Shown here: positions 51,414 to 60,209 of the stretch, one piece after another
Layout: every line of letters starts with the position of its first letter
Position numbering within the stretch: position 1 is the first letter of the stretch
Origin: Candidatus Poribacteria bacterium
GTDB lineage: Bacteria > Poribacteria > WGA-4E > PCPOR2b
Reading direction: 5' to 3'
DNA: 64,000 nt
Assembly (NCBI GenBank): GCA_022822005.1
Contig: JAJECO010000042.1
Coordinates: 1 to 64,000 of the forward strand
Notes under the pieces: model-generated
The model's input: the letters and a program-made list of their open reading frames with translations, nothing else
Databases searched by the model: none
What the model was told of the DNA's origin: nothing
Program-made: the position numbers and the translations under genes

Positions 51414-52226
51414 TTAGCGACCTGCTTTAATATTACCCCAGGTGGTGGTTAATTTTGATGTGGGATCGACCAACAGGAGTAGATCCTTGGCATCCAATTC
51501 AACCTCCTTTTTGGTTAGAGCGCGGTCATAAAGTTTGAACTCATCCATAACAAAAAAGGCAGCTCGGCTCGTCGTTCCACCAATACGAAGGTGCCCCCTA
51601 CCCTGAACGAAACCGCGCTGAACGTTAAAGTTACCTTTTGCTTTGCCATTAATATATATCGTCAAGTTCGCGGACTTTTTGACACCCGCAATATGATACC
51701 ATTTTTTTTGATCAAAACCGCCTCCTTCGCCTTCGGGATCTATTGCATCGGGACCAATCCTACCAAATTTATACACAAGGGATAGACCGGGGTCGGTGAG
51801 AGAAATGCCCGGGGAATCCCCTTTCTCATCACCAACTAAGATGTTAGCCTTTTTCAAAACACTGTTGGGAGGACGAGGAGGCGGGGCAATCAAGGGCTCA
51901 AGGATATAGAACCAAAAAATATAGGTGTGATCGGCATACTTATCCATTCTGTCAAAGGAGTCAACGCGAAATTGTGCACTGATATTGTTGAAAATTTTTA
52001 ACGCTCCCGTTCCTTTGTAAACCTCCGCGGGTTCATTGGTGATTTTGGCACCAAACCGAAGTTTACCATTGTTACCCCCGCCTGTCATGTCTTCAACCTT
52101 TCTTCCGTCGAGCTGCTCTTCAAACGTGAAATACAGGATCAAATTTGGATCTAGAGCCGCCGAAGCAGAAGGAATCGTCATGACCAGAAACGTGATGACG
52201 AAACTTACCATAATAAGCGTTCTCAT
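51414..52226 (-). CDS. Exported LamG protein, array member 1
   Basis: 270 residues with a signal peptide (about residues 1-23, cleaved near SAA). The whole mature part is one LamG/concanavalin-like domain, opening DPNLILYFTFEEQLDGR and ending with FFVMDEFKLYDRALTKKEVEL. Its C-terminal tail, LLVDPTSKLTTTWGNIKAGR, is shared with the five neighbours. The start at 52226 has GGAAAG upstream; a TTG at 52232 is an alternative. LamG domains bind sugar polymers, lipids or proteins. It is separated from the next paralogue by a REP-like hairpin at 52314-52345. This copy carries a Pro-rich insert (APPPRPPNS) in the central loop. Confidence 0.85.
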   Translation of the reverse strand: MRTLIMVSFVITFLVMTIPSASAALDPNLILYFTFEEQLDGRKVEDMTGGGNNGKLRFGAKITNEPAEVYKGTGALKIFNNISAQFRVDSFDRMDKYADHTYIFWFYILEPLIAPPPRPPNSVLKKANILVGDEKGDSPGISLTDPGLSLVYKFGRIGPDAIDPEGEGGGFDQKKWYHIAGVKKSANLTIYINGKAKGNFNVQRGFVQGRGHLRIGGTTSRAAFFVMDEFKLYDRALTKKEVELDAKDLLLLVDPTSKLTTTWGNIKAGR

Positions 52227-52313
52227 TTTCAATTCTTTCCTTGATATTGAACTTTAGTTAATAAACCCACCGGCTACCTACTAAAGTCAGACTATCCCGC
52301 TCCTCAAATAAGA

Positions 52314-52345
52314 TAGCCCCGATGGATAAAAGTCCATCGGGGCTA
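52314..52345. repeat. REP-like hairpin A in the LamG array
   Basis: Perfect 13-bp arms TAGCCCCGATGGA and TCCATCGGGGCTA around a six-base loop, between LamG members 1 and 2. Related hairpins at 54114-54148 and 55157-55188 share the core TAGCCC...GGGCTA. Confidence 0.7.
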
Positions 52346-52389
52346 AAGTCGGACGCATCCAGCCTGACATATTATCAGAAGTCTATCGG

Positions 52390-53205
52390 TTAACGTCCCG
52401 TTTTGAGACGCCCCCAAGTGACCGTCAATTTGTGATGTGGCTCAACCGACAGGAATACACCTTGTTCCATCAACTCCACCTCTTTTGCGGTTAGAACCCG
52501 ATCGAAAAGCGCGAACTCATCCATCGCGAAATAGGCAGCTCGGGTCCGCGTACCGCCGATACGGAGCCGACCTTCACCCTGAGGGAATTTTTTTGGTACG
52601 TCAAATCTCCCTTCCTCCTCGCCATTGATGTAAATAATCAGGTCTGCCCCCTTTTTGACGCCCGCGATATGATACCATCTCTCCAGCTCAAACTCTGACC
52701 CTTCACCGTCTGGACCAAGTCCATCAATTCCGCCCCCTTCTCCAACCTCATACCAGAGGGCGAAACTGTTTCCGCTAATCTGGACGGAGGGCGATTTTGA
52801 AAAGCCTGCGTTGAGCACTTGCGCTTCATCAGCGTTTTTCTTGAAGATCGATCGCGCCTCACCTTGATGAAATCCCTCGAAGAAATAGATCCAAAAGGCG
52901 ACGGTGTGATCTTGATACCCACTCATACGGTCAAAGGGTTCGACGCGGAATTGCTGGCTGATGTTCCCCGAAATTTTTAAAGCACCGGCACCTTTGTAAA
53001 CCTCCGCGGGTTCGTTGGTGAGTGTGGCCCCCAGTCTAAGCTTACCGTCGTTACCCCCGCCGGTCATGTCTTCGACCTTTCTTCCGTCAAGCTGCTCTTC
53101 AAACGTAAAATACAGAATCAAATTTGGATCTAGAGCCGCCGGGGCAGAGAGAGTCATCATAACGACGAACATGCTGATGCAACTTACTGCAATAAGCGTT
53201 CTCAT
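52390..53205 (-). CDS. Exported LamG protein, array member 2
   Basis: 271 residues with signal peptide (about residues 1-22). Opening DPNLILYFTFEEQLDGR and the C-terminal VEPHHKLTVTWGRLKTGR match the other members; the middle (AFWIYFFEGFHQGEARS) differs. The tail after the LamG fold is LFDRVLTAKEVELMEQG. The start at 53205 is firm: AGGAGG precedes ATG, and the previous gene's stop TAA lies immediately before that AGGAGG, so the two genes are translated from one transcript with 14 bp between them. Confidence 0.87.
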   Translation of the reverse strand: MRTLIAVSCISMFVVMMTLSAPAALDPNLILYFTFEEQLDGRKVEDMTGGGNDGKLRLGATLTNEPAEVYKGAGALKISGNISQQFRVEPFDRMSGYQDHTVAFWIYFFEGFHQGEARSIFKKNADEAQVLNAGFSKSPSVQISGNSFALWYEVGEGGGIDGLGPDGEGSEFELERWYHIAGVKKGADLIIYINGEEEGRFDVPKKFPQGEGRLRIGGTRTRAAYFAMDEFALFDRVLTAKEVELMEQGVFLSVEPHHKLTVTWGRLKTGR

Positions 53206-53219
53206 TTTCAATTCCTCCT

Positions 53220-54017
53220 TTAACGACCAGTTCTGATATGGCTCCAAGTGGTTATCAATTTGTCTTGTGGCTCGACCGACAAGAATATCCCTTTAAAAAC
53301 CGCCGTCACTTCTTTTTCGGTTAAAGGGCGATCATAAAGCTGAAACTCGTCCATCGCAAAGGAGGCAGCTCGGCTCGTCGTTCCGCCGATACGAAGTTGC
53401 CCCTTACCTTGGATAAAGTCTCGTCTGACCTTAAAGTTGCCTTTTTCTTCGCCGTTGATGTAGACGATAAGGTCGCTTGCCTTTTTGACGCCCACGATGT
53501 GATACCACGTCTCCAGGTCAAAACCTTTACCCTTGCCGTCGGGTCCAACTGCATTAGCTCCTTGGTCGCCAAATTTATATTCAAGCGCTAAACCGGGGTG
53601 GGTCAGAAAGATGCCTGGTGCGCTCCCTTTTTCCTCGCCAACTAAAATGTTGGCTTTTTTCAAAATACTTGATCGGGCACCCATGGGGTTGAATATATAG
53701 ATCCAGAAGGCGTAGGTGTTATCTCCATACTTATCCATTCGGTCAAACTCTTCCACGCGGAGTTGTGCACTGACGTTGTTGAAGAGCTTTAGAGCGCCTA
53801 CCCCCTTGTGGACCTCGGCGGGTTCGTTGGTGATTTTGGCACCAAACCGCAGCTTACCGTCGTTACCCCCGCCGGTGAGGTCTTCGACCTTTCTTCCATC
53901 GAGCTGCTCTTCAAATGTGAAGTACAGAATCAAATTTGGATCTAGAGCCGCTTGGGCAGAAAAAATCGTCATGACCAGAAACATGGTAATGAAACTTACC
54001 GCAATAAGCGTTCTCAT
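53220..54017 (-). CDS. Exported LamG protein, array member 3
   Basis: 265 residues with signal peptide. The LamG body has the common TGGGNDGKLRFGAKITNEPAE segment and the WIYIFNPMG centre. C-terminus VEPQDKLITTWSHIRTGR. AAAGGAGG precedes the start at 54017; TTG at 54023 is an alternative. It is the gene immediately upstream of member 2 (14 bp). The insert between the common blocks is the shortest of the array. Confidence 0.87.
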   Translation of the reverse strand: MRTLIAVSFITMFLVMTIFSAQAALDPNLILYFTFEEQLDGRKVEDLTGGGNDGKLRFGAKITNEPAEVHKGVGALKLFNNVSAQLRVEEFDRMDKYGDNTYAFWIYIFNPMGARSSILKKANILVGEEKGSAPGIFLTHPGLALEYKFGDQGANAVGPDGKGKGFDLETWYHIVGVKKASDLIVYINGEEKGNFKVRRDFIQGKGQLRIGGTTSRAASFAMDEFQLYDRPLTEKEVTAVFKGIFLSVEPQDKLITTWSHIRTGR

Positions 54018-54113
54018 TTTCAATTCCTCCTTTGATGTTGGACTTTAGTCAATTAAACACCGAAGATCTACTGTAGGCCTACCAAAGTCAAGGTTATTCT
54101 CATCCTCAAATGA

Positions 54114-54148
54114 TATAGCCCCGACGGCTAAAATCCGTCGGGGCTATA
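54114..54148. repeat. REP-like hairpin B in the LamG array
   Basis: Perfect 14-bp arms TATAGCCCCGACGG and CCGTCGGGGCTATA around a seven-base loop, between LamG members 3 and 4. Confidence 0.75.
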
Positions 54149-54197
54149 GAGTGTCTCTTGCTTAATATGCTATCAGAATCTATCAGGGTTCTGTCGA

Positions 54198-55016
54198 TTA
54201 ACGTCCCGCTTTGAGACTGCCCCAGGTAGTAGTCAATTGTGTCTCAGGTTCGACCGACAGGAATAGACCCTTCGCATCCGCCTCCACCTCTTTTGCAGTT
54301 AAGGCGCGGTTATACAGCCCAAATTCATCCATAGCAAAAGAGGCAGCTCGAATTCGCGCTCCGCCGATACGAAGATGCCCCTTACCTTGGATGAAATCGC
54401 GTTTGACATTATATCTGGCTATTTCTTCACCGTCAATGTAGATTATCAGATCTGATGGCTTTTTGACCCCCGCGATGTGATACCATTTGTTTAGTTCAAA
54501 CTTTTTACCCTTGCCGCCGGGACCAACCCCGTCACCCGGTACAGCCCCTTGGTCGCCAAATTTATATGTCAGTGTTAGCCCCGGATCGGTCAAAAAAATG
54601 GCTGGCGAGTTCCCTTTCACATCACCAACTAAAAGGTGGGCTTTTTGCAGAATAATTTCCTCCGGACAACACGGATCATTTCTGACACCGTAGATGTAGA
54701 GCCAAAAAGTGTAGGTGTTCTCTTTATAGTTATCCATCTCCTTAAAGGACTCGACCAGAAACTGAGCACTGATATTGTTAAAAATTTTTAACGCTCCCGT
54801 GCCCTTGTATATCTCTGCAGGGTCATTTGTGATTTTGGCACCCAACTTGAGTTTTCCATTGTTACCGCCGCCGGTGAGGTCTTCGACCATTTTTCCATCG
54901 AGCTGCTCATCAAATGCAAAATACAAAATCATGTTCGGATCGATAGCCGCCGAGGCAAAGAAAACTGTAATGAACAGAAGCATGGTGACGAAACTTAATG
55001 TAATAAGTGTTCTCAT
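54198..55016 (-). CDS. Exported LamG protein, array member 4
   Basis: 272 residues with signal peptide (about residues 1-23). The common body is present, but the central loop carries GVRNDPCCPEEIILQKAH, with two adjacent Cys that members 1-3 lack and member 5 shares. C-terminal VEPETQLTTTWGSLKAGR. AAGGAGAAATTGAA precedes the ATG at 55016. Members 4 and 5 are therefore the closest pair in the array. Confidence 0.87.
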   Translation of the reverse strand: MRTLITLSFVTMLLFITVFFASAAIDPNMILYFAFDEQLDGKMVEDLTGGGNNGKLKLGAKITNDPAEIYKGTGALKIFNNISAQFLVESFKEMDNYKENTYTFWLYIYGVRNDPCCPEEIILQKAHLLVGDVKGNSPAIFLTDPGLTLTYKFGDQGAVPGDGVGPGGKGKKFELNKWYHIAGVKKPSDLIIYIDGEEIARYNVKRDFIQGKGHLRIGGARIRAASFAMDEFGLYNRALTAKEVEADAKGLFLSVEPETQLTTTWGSLKAGR

Positions 55017-55156
55017 TTCAATTTCTCCTTTTATACCGATTCAGGTTGAGTGATAAGCTAACTGTTATAACATTTTCTGCTCCCCGATAAATCGGAGGAA
55101 TTCCCAAAATCTGCATAGTGGTTGAAATGGCTTAAACCTTGCTGTTCAAAATGATA

Positions 55157-55188
55157 TAGCCCTGATGGACAAAAATCCTTCAGGGCTA
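55157..55188. repeat. REP-like hairpin C in the LamG array
   Basis: Arms TAGCCCTGATGGA and TCCTTCAGGGCTA pair with one mismatch around a six-base loop, between LamG members 4 and 5. Confidence 0.65.
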
Positions 55189-55232
55189 AAATAGGATGGG
55201 TTTCACGTAACTTGCGATCAAAGTTTTGTTGG

Positions 55233-56051
55233 TTAACGACCTGTCTTGAGATAGCCCCAAGTGGTAGTCAATTTTGTTTCAGGTTCAACCGACAGGAATA
55301 CACCTTTGGCATCCAATGCCACCTCTTTTTCGGTTAAGGCACGGTTATAAAGCCCAAACTCATCCATCGCAAAAGAGGCTGCCCGCTGCCGAGTTCCGCC
55401 GATGCGAAGGTGCCCTTTACCCTGAACAAAATCGCGTTGGACCTTATACCTCGCTTCCTCTTTGCCATCAATGTAGATTATCAGGCTGGTTGCCTGTTTG
55501 ACTCCCGCGATGTGATACCATTTTTTTAGTTCAAATTGTAGACCCTTGCCGCCGGGACCGACAGGATCCCCCTCTATCGCCCCTTGGTCTGTAAATTTAT
55601 ATACCAGAGATAGACCTGGATCGGTGAGAAAGACACCCGGTGCGCTCCCCTTGTCAGCAGCGTCTAAAACGTTGGCTTTTTTGAAGATGCTTTCCACTGC
55701 ACAACACGGATCATTTCTGACACCGTATATGTAAATCCAGAAGGTGTAGGTGTTGTCTTTATAAGTCTCCATTTCCTTGAAAGACTCAACGAGCACCTGA
55801 GCACTGATGTTGTTGAAGATTTTTAGCGCTCCCGCTCCTTTGTACACCTCTTCAGGTTCGTTTGTGATCTTGGCACCTAATTTGAGTTTCCCATCGTTAC
55901 CACCACCGGTGAGGTCTTCGACCTTCCTCCCATCCAGCTGCTCATCAAACGAGAAATACAATAGCATCTCCGGATCTATAGCCGCCGGGGCAGAATAAAC
56001 CGTTACGGCAACAAAGGTAATAAGGAAGCTGAACCAAATAAAGGCTTTCAC
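55233..56051 (-). CDS. Exported LamG protein, array member 5
   Basis: 272 residues. GTG start at 56051 with AAAGGAGG upstream, followed by a signal peptide. The central loop has GVRNDPCCAVESIFKK, as in member 4. The C-terminal VEPETKLTTTWGYLKTGR is the clearest consensus of the shared tail. No hairpin separates it from member 6; the two genes are 85 bp apart. Confidence 0.87.
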   Translation of the reverse strand: MKAFIWFSFLITFVAVTVYSAPAAIDPEMLLYFSFDEQLDGRKVEDLTGGGNDGKLKLGAKITNEPEEVYKGAGALKIFNNISAQVLVESFKEMETYKDNTYTFWIYIYGVRNDPCCAVESIFKKANVLDAADKGSAPGVFLTDPGLSLVYKFTDQGAIEGDPVGPGGKGLQFELKKWYHIAGVKQATSLIIYIDGKEEARYKVQRDFVQGKGHLRIGGTRQRAASFAMDEFGLYNRALTEKEVALDAKGVFLSVEPETKLTTTWGYLKTGR

Positions 56052-56136
56052 TTTTAATTCCTCCTTTTATTCCGGTTTAGGTTTAGTAGCACTCAATTTA
56101 AGCGATTTATTGTAGTGTTATCAGAAGTTCCGTCGG

Positions 56137-57003
56137 TTAATGGCTAATTTTAATATCGCCCCAGGTGGTTGTCACTCTCCTTTCAGGTTCAACCGATAGA
56201 AGTATGCCCTTGGCGTCCAACGCTACTTCATCGTCAGTTAAGGGACGATCGTAAAGAGAAAACTCATCCATAATGAAATTGGCAGAGCGTTCCCGTGTGC
56301 CACCAAGACGCAGTAACGCCTCACCCTGAACGAAATCTCTTGGGACATCGTATCTGCCTTGCTTCTTGCCGTTGATGTAGATTATTAACTCGTTTGCCTT
56401 TTTGACACCCGCGACGTGATACCACTTCTTGAACTCAAACACGGTGCCGTTGCCACCGGGACCGACTATGCCCTTGGCGCCTATAGCCCCTTGGACCCCG
56501 CCACCTCCTTTATCTTCAAATTGATAGATAAGGGCTAATGGTTCCTCCTGAAGCAAGATCCCCGGTGCCCAACCTTTCACATTGCCCTCTAGAACTCTCC
56601 CCTTTTCCAGAATGCTTGCTCTACCTTCCCCACAGGTCCCACCACAATGTTCCCAATTCCAAGGCTTAGCGGTGTTACCTAAGATATAGAACCAGAAGGT
56701 GTAGGTGTTATCTTTATACTCATTCATTCTCTTAAAGGGCTCGACACGGACCTGAGCACTGATGTTAGTGAATTTAACCGCGCCTGTTCCCTTGTATACT
56801 TCCTCGGGTTCGTTTGTGATCTTGGCACCTAATTTGAGTTTCCCATTGTTACCGCCGCCGGTCAGGTCTTCTATCTGCTTCCCATCGAGCTGCTCGTCAA
56901 ACGAGAACCATAGAAGCATATTCGGATCTATGGCCGCCGGTGTAGAGAGGATCATTATAAACAGTAACGTGGTGATGAAGCTCGCCCCAATAAACGTTCT
57001 CAT
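56137..57003 (-). CDS. Exported LamG protein, array member 6
   Basis: 288 residues, the longest of the array and the first transcribed. The start at 57003 has GGAAGGG upstream, and a promoter lies at 57070-57099. The LamG body includes a longer central insert, WNWEHCGGTCGEGRASILE, with two Cys, and a Gly-rich loop GGGGVQGAIGAKG. The C-terminal tail VEPERRVTTTWGDIKISH has lost the GR end. Probably an extracellular binding protein like its neighbours; the ligand is unknown. Confidence 0.85.
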   Translation of the reverse strand: MRTFIGASFITTLLFIMILSTPAAIDPNMLLWFSFDEQLDGKQIEDLTGGGNNGKLKLGAKITNEPEEVYKGTGAVKFTNISAQVRVEPFKRMNEYKDNTYTFWFYILGNTAKPWNWEHCGGTCGEGRASILEKGRVLEGNVKGWAPGILLQEEPLALIYQFEDKGGGGVQGAIGAKGIVGPGGNGTVFEFKKWYHVAGVKKANELIIYINGKKQGRYDVPRDFVQGEALLRLGGTRERSANFIMDEFSLYDRPLTDDEVALDAKGILLSVEPERRVTTTWGDIKISH

Positions 57004-57069
57004 TCTCAACCCTTCCTTTCCAAAATCCGACAATCTGCGACAATTGAAACACCTAAAAAAATTAAAATC

Positions 57070-57099
57070 ATCGTATCACATCCATTAAATATATGTCAA
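57070..57099 (-). promoter_or_regulatory. Sigma70-type promoter at the head of the LamG array
   Basis: On the reverse strand TTGACA (complement of 57094-57099), an 18-base spacer and TACGAT (complement of 57070-57075). It is divergent from the promoter at 57120-57148. Confidence 0.6.
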
Positions 57100-57119
57100 G
57101 AGAAAATAGAATTTTTAGT

Positions 57120-57148
57120 TTGACATTATTTTTCGCTAGTATTATAAT
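57120..57148 (+). promoter_or_regulatory. Perfect sigma70 promoter of the divergent LamG gene
   Basis: TTGACA (57120-57125), a 17-base spacer and TATAAT (57143-57148). The predicted leader is about 125 nt before the start codon at 57280. Confidence 0.8.
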
Positions 57149-57279
57149 AGCCTCTTAATGCAACAATCTGCAGAGATTTGCAATGAAATGGGCAGATTCG
57201 CAAGCGGATCGCCATTCGGATGGACAATGTGTCGGCCGATACAAATTTCTGTAATAACTACAAACAGGAGGATATTCAA

Positions 57280-58080
57280 ATGCAAAGGTTGAAGAGATTT
57301 CCAATGAGCACCCTGGTCGCTATCTTTTTGATAGGCCTGTTGCCATCCTTAGGATATAGCCAGATTCAATTGGATGACCCGCTCCTCGTATTCTACTTTC
57401 CTCTCAATGAAGGCAAGGGGGATATAATAAAAGACCTCGGTCCCAATGGACTGGAGGGAGAAACTGAAGGTGCCCCAGCATGGGTAGATTCCGTAGATCC
57501 AAAATTTGGAACCTGCCTTTCATTTATAGACGGAAAAGAACAGTCGGCATTTGTAGCAGATGTGCCAGCTTTGGATCTCGGCGAATCTGATACCACCCTC
57601 GCTGCTTGGGTTAAGACTGGCAAAGAGGTGGGCCAGGGATTTGTTTATATCAAATGGGATGGCGGTGGCTGGTATATCAAGCTAAAAGATAAGTTGCTCT
57701 TCACCCGCTATCACATACCCGCACCCGTCGGCTTTGGTGGTGAGATCGGTAGTAAAACTGAGATTGCCGATGACGTATGGCATCATGTCGCCTCCATGCG
57801 GACAAACAAAGAGACAGTTTCACTCTTCATTGATGGCAAACTAGACCATAAAGATGACGCGGGTTCAGCCCCTGGTTCCGCTAATACCCCTGCCAATTTG
57901 GAAATTGGTCGGTTTAAGGAAGAGCGTTTCTGGGATGGGGAGTTCGATGAACTTTTCCTGATGAAGCGAAATTTGACAAACGCCGAACTTCAACTGTTGA
58001 TGGAAGGACAGTTTTTAGCAGTTGAATCAAAGGGGAAACTTCCCCTCACTTGGGGGAGTCTCAAAGCTTCCAGGAATTGA
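57280..58080 (+). CDS. Exported LamG protein, divergent member
   Basis: 266 residues with signal peptide (about residues 1-27). The LamG body begins LLVFYFPLNEGKGDIIKDLG and contains TLAAWVKTG, VWHHVASMR and LFIDGKLDH, ordinary LamG strands. The C-terminal tail VESKGKLPLTWGSLKASRN resembles the tail of the six-gene array, although the body is more distant. GGAGGA at 57267-57272 fixes the start. It is read from the consensus promoter on the opposite side of the array promoter. The parvulin-like gene follows 182 bp downstream on the same strand. Confidence 0.85.
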   Translation: MQRLKRFPMSTLVAIFLIGLLPSLGYSQIQLDDPLLVFYFPLNEGKGDIIKDLGPNGLEGETEGAPAWVDSVDPKFGTCLSFIDGKEQSAFVADVPALDLGESDTTLAAWVKTGKEVGQGFVYIKWDGGGWYIKLKDKLLFTRYHIPAPVGFGGEIGSKTEIADDVWHHVASMRTNKETVSLFIDGKLDHKDDAGSAPGSANTPANLEIGRFKEERFWDGEFDELFLMKRNLTNAELQLLMEGQFLAVESKGKLPLTWGSLKASRN

Positions 58081-58262
58081 TGAGGCACCATTAGGAAGTT
58101 TGCCATTGTCCAAATTTTGTACTTAAGAAAATATGCAAATAATAGGAAAATGGGCTGAATTTGGGGCGCGTTTTCACAACAAGTTGCGGTGAGGGACCTG
58201 CCGAATTTATTCGTGCGAGTTTCTCGCCGCAATTTTTTATCTGTCAGGGGAGAAATCTGCGG

Positions 58263-60053
58263 ATGAAAAAGACGTTGATTATGTTGACGGGGCTTGTAGC
58301 AATCAACATAGTAAGCTGGCAAATGGCTTGGTCGCAGCAAACAAAATCTGTTACCGAATCTGCCGATGAAAGTCAGATTATCTTGGCTGAATATCAGTGG
58401 AACGGCAGAAAATTCGAGATTTCACTTGCGGATTTCAAGGCGGCGATTGGAGAGTTGTCATTCTTTCAGCAGGAGAACTACGCAAGTAAAGCCGGGAAAA
58501 CAGAATACCTGCCAGAGTTTATTGATAGAAAACTGAAAGTCCTCGCAGCGATAGATAAGGGTTTAGATCAAGATGAAGATATACTCAAAAAGGCGCAGGA
58601 ATACAAACATACACTCTTAATCGAACGCCTGACCCTGATCGAAGTTGATGAAAAAGTCTCTCCCACAGAGGAAGATCGGCGGCAGTATTACGAGGAACAC
58701 AAATCAGAATACGTGGAAGAGGCAGCAGCACGAGTAACCTGCATTAGTGTCTTGGAAAAAGCGCTTGCGCAGGAGACACTGGCACAAATCAAAGCCGGAG
58801 TAGACATCAACGAACTGGCAAAAGAGCTGTCGGAAAAAGAAAAATTGTTTGGTCCCGGGAGCAACAAGCTGGATCCGGGGAACACCGGGCTCTTCACCAA
58901 GGACGAATCCGAGGACTGGCAGGTTTTTGTTGATACCGCCTTTGATATGGAAGTCGGTGAAATCACGGAAGAAATCCTTGAACTTGAGATGGATCACGAA
59001 ATATACTACCTCATTTTCCGCAAGGAGGAGCATATACCGGAGCGTATAGCGGATTTTAAGGAGGTCAGAGACTATATTGAACCCTCTGTTAAGCGTGAAA
59101 AAAAACGGCAGCGAATCATTGAATGGGTGGCAGAAGTTACTTCAGCAAGTGAACTGAAAACCTACCCAGAACGGATTCCTGAAACAGTGCTCGACCAAGA
59201 GGAACCGGTGACAAACACGGAAAATATTGTCATTGCAGAGTTTGATTGCGACGGAAAGCAGCGGATTACACTCGCTGAAATGATACAGGACATTCGCGAA
59301 CTCTCGGAGTATACACCGGAACGTTATAAAGATAAAGCGCGCCTTGAAGAATACGTTACCCTGATGGCTGAAGGTCGCTTAATACTCTGTCTCGCCAAAG
59401 CGCGTAGACTTGAAGAAGAACAAGAAATCCAGAAAAAAAGTCGCAGGTATCTCCACACGCTGCTAGCCGACAGATTGTGGAAGATCGAAGTTGAGCAGAA
59501 ACTCGAGGCGACAGAGGAAGACATACAAGCCAACTATGAAGCGCGTAAAAGCGAGTTTGCCGAAGAGGAACAGGTGCGGCTAACCTGTATCACGCTTAGG
59601 GATAGTGACCGCGCGAAAGCGGTTTTTGAGTCAATTCAGTCGGGCAAAGATATGGTTGAAGTGGCAAAGGAGTTGTCAGATACCGGCGAATTGACCGGTC
59701 CCGGGGCGGATCCTCTCAACCCCGGCGATACCGGTTACTTGACCCGTGACACCTTTCCGAAAGAGCAGCAAGCTTTTACTGATGCGGCCTTTGCGATGGA
59801 AGTAGGACAGACCGTTGATGGTATCATGACTGTCAGCTTTCAAGGCAGACAATACTATACAATATTCCGGAAAGAAGAACATAACTCAGCGCGCCAAAAA
59901 ACACTTGACGACTCGGAGGTCCAGCGAATCGTGACGGCGGACACCCAAACGGAAATGCGCGATGCGCTTACTGCCAAGCTACACACTCAACTTCGTAATA
60001 AAGCAAAAGTCAGAATATACTTCGACCGAATTCCAGAGGGGTCAGATAAGTGA
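58263..60053 (+). CDS. Exported tandem parvulin-like (SurA/PrsA-type) chaperone
   Basis: 596 residues with signal peptide (about residues 1-24). It consists of two similar modules of about 270 residues, each with an N-terminal helical SurA-like part (KAGKTEYLPEFIDRKLK; KARLEEYVTLMAEGRLI), a parvulin-like part (GVDINELAKELSEKEKLFGPGS; GKDMVEVAKELSDTGELTGPGA), and the end YYLIFRKEEH or YYTIFRKEEH. The usual RHIL histidine of active parvulins is replaced (RVTCI, RLTCI), so isomerase activity is doubtful and chaperone function is more likely. Periplasmic. It follows a LamG gene and lies beside the LamG array, so it may help those exported proteins fold. The start has a modest GGGGAG upstream. Confidence 0.8.
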   Translation: MKKTLIMLTGLVAINIVSWQMAWSQQTKSVTESADESQIILAEYQWNGRKFEISLADFKAAIGELSFFQQENYASKAGKTEYLPEFIDRKLKVLAAIDKGLDQDEDILKKAQEYKHTLLIERLTLIEVDEKVSPTEEDRRQYYEEHKSEYVEEAAARVTCISVLEKALAQETLAQIKAGVDINELAKELSEKEKLFGPGSNKLDPGNTGLFTKDESEDWQVFVDTAFDMEVGEITEEILELEMDHEIYYLIFRKEEHIPERIADFKEVRDYIEPSVKREKKRQRIIEWVAEVTSASELKTYPERIPETVLDQEEPVTNTENIVIAEFDCDGKQRITLAEMIQDIRELSEYTPERYKDKARLEEYVTLMAEGRLILCLAKARRLEEEQEIQKKSRRYLHTLLADRLWKIEVEQKLEATEEDIQANYEARKSEFAEEEQVRLTCITLRDSDRAKAVFESIQSGKDMVEVAKELSDTGELTGPGADPLNPGDTGYLTRDTFPKEQQAFTDAAFAMEVGQTVDGIMTVSFQGRQYYTIFRKEEHNSARQKTLDDSEVQRIVTADTQTEMRDALTAKLHTQLRNKAKVRIYFDRIPEGSDK

Positions 60054-60106
60054 TAACAACCATCCACCTTCAGCTTGGAGTACTAACTTCAAGCCAAAGT
60101 CTCAGT

Positions 60107-60120
60107 CCCGATTTATCGGG
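60107..60120. repeat. Short CCCGAT...ATCGGG palindrome
   Basis: Six-base arms with a two-base spacer. A related palindrome (ATCGG core) occurs at about 55082-55096 in reverse orientation; both lie in intergenic sequence and may be traces of a small repeat. Confidence 0.45.
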
Positions 60121-60209
60121 AGGGATTTAGCAATGCACAGCGGACAAAACTATCAAGGCTTGTGTTGTGATGCACGACTTGACAATGCTAAATTTAGGAG
60201 GATTCACAG

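Noticed and set aside
51414-57033. LamG array as a CRISPR or phage tail-fibre cassette
   Set aside because: No direct repeats with spacers and no phage genes; the units are full genes with signal peptides.
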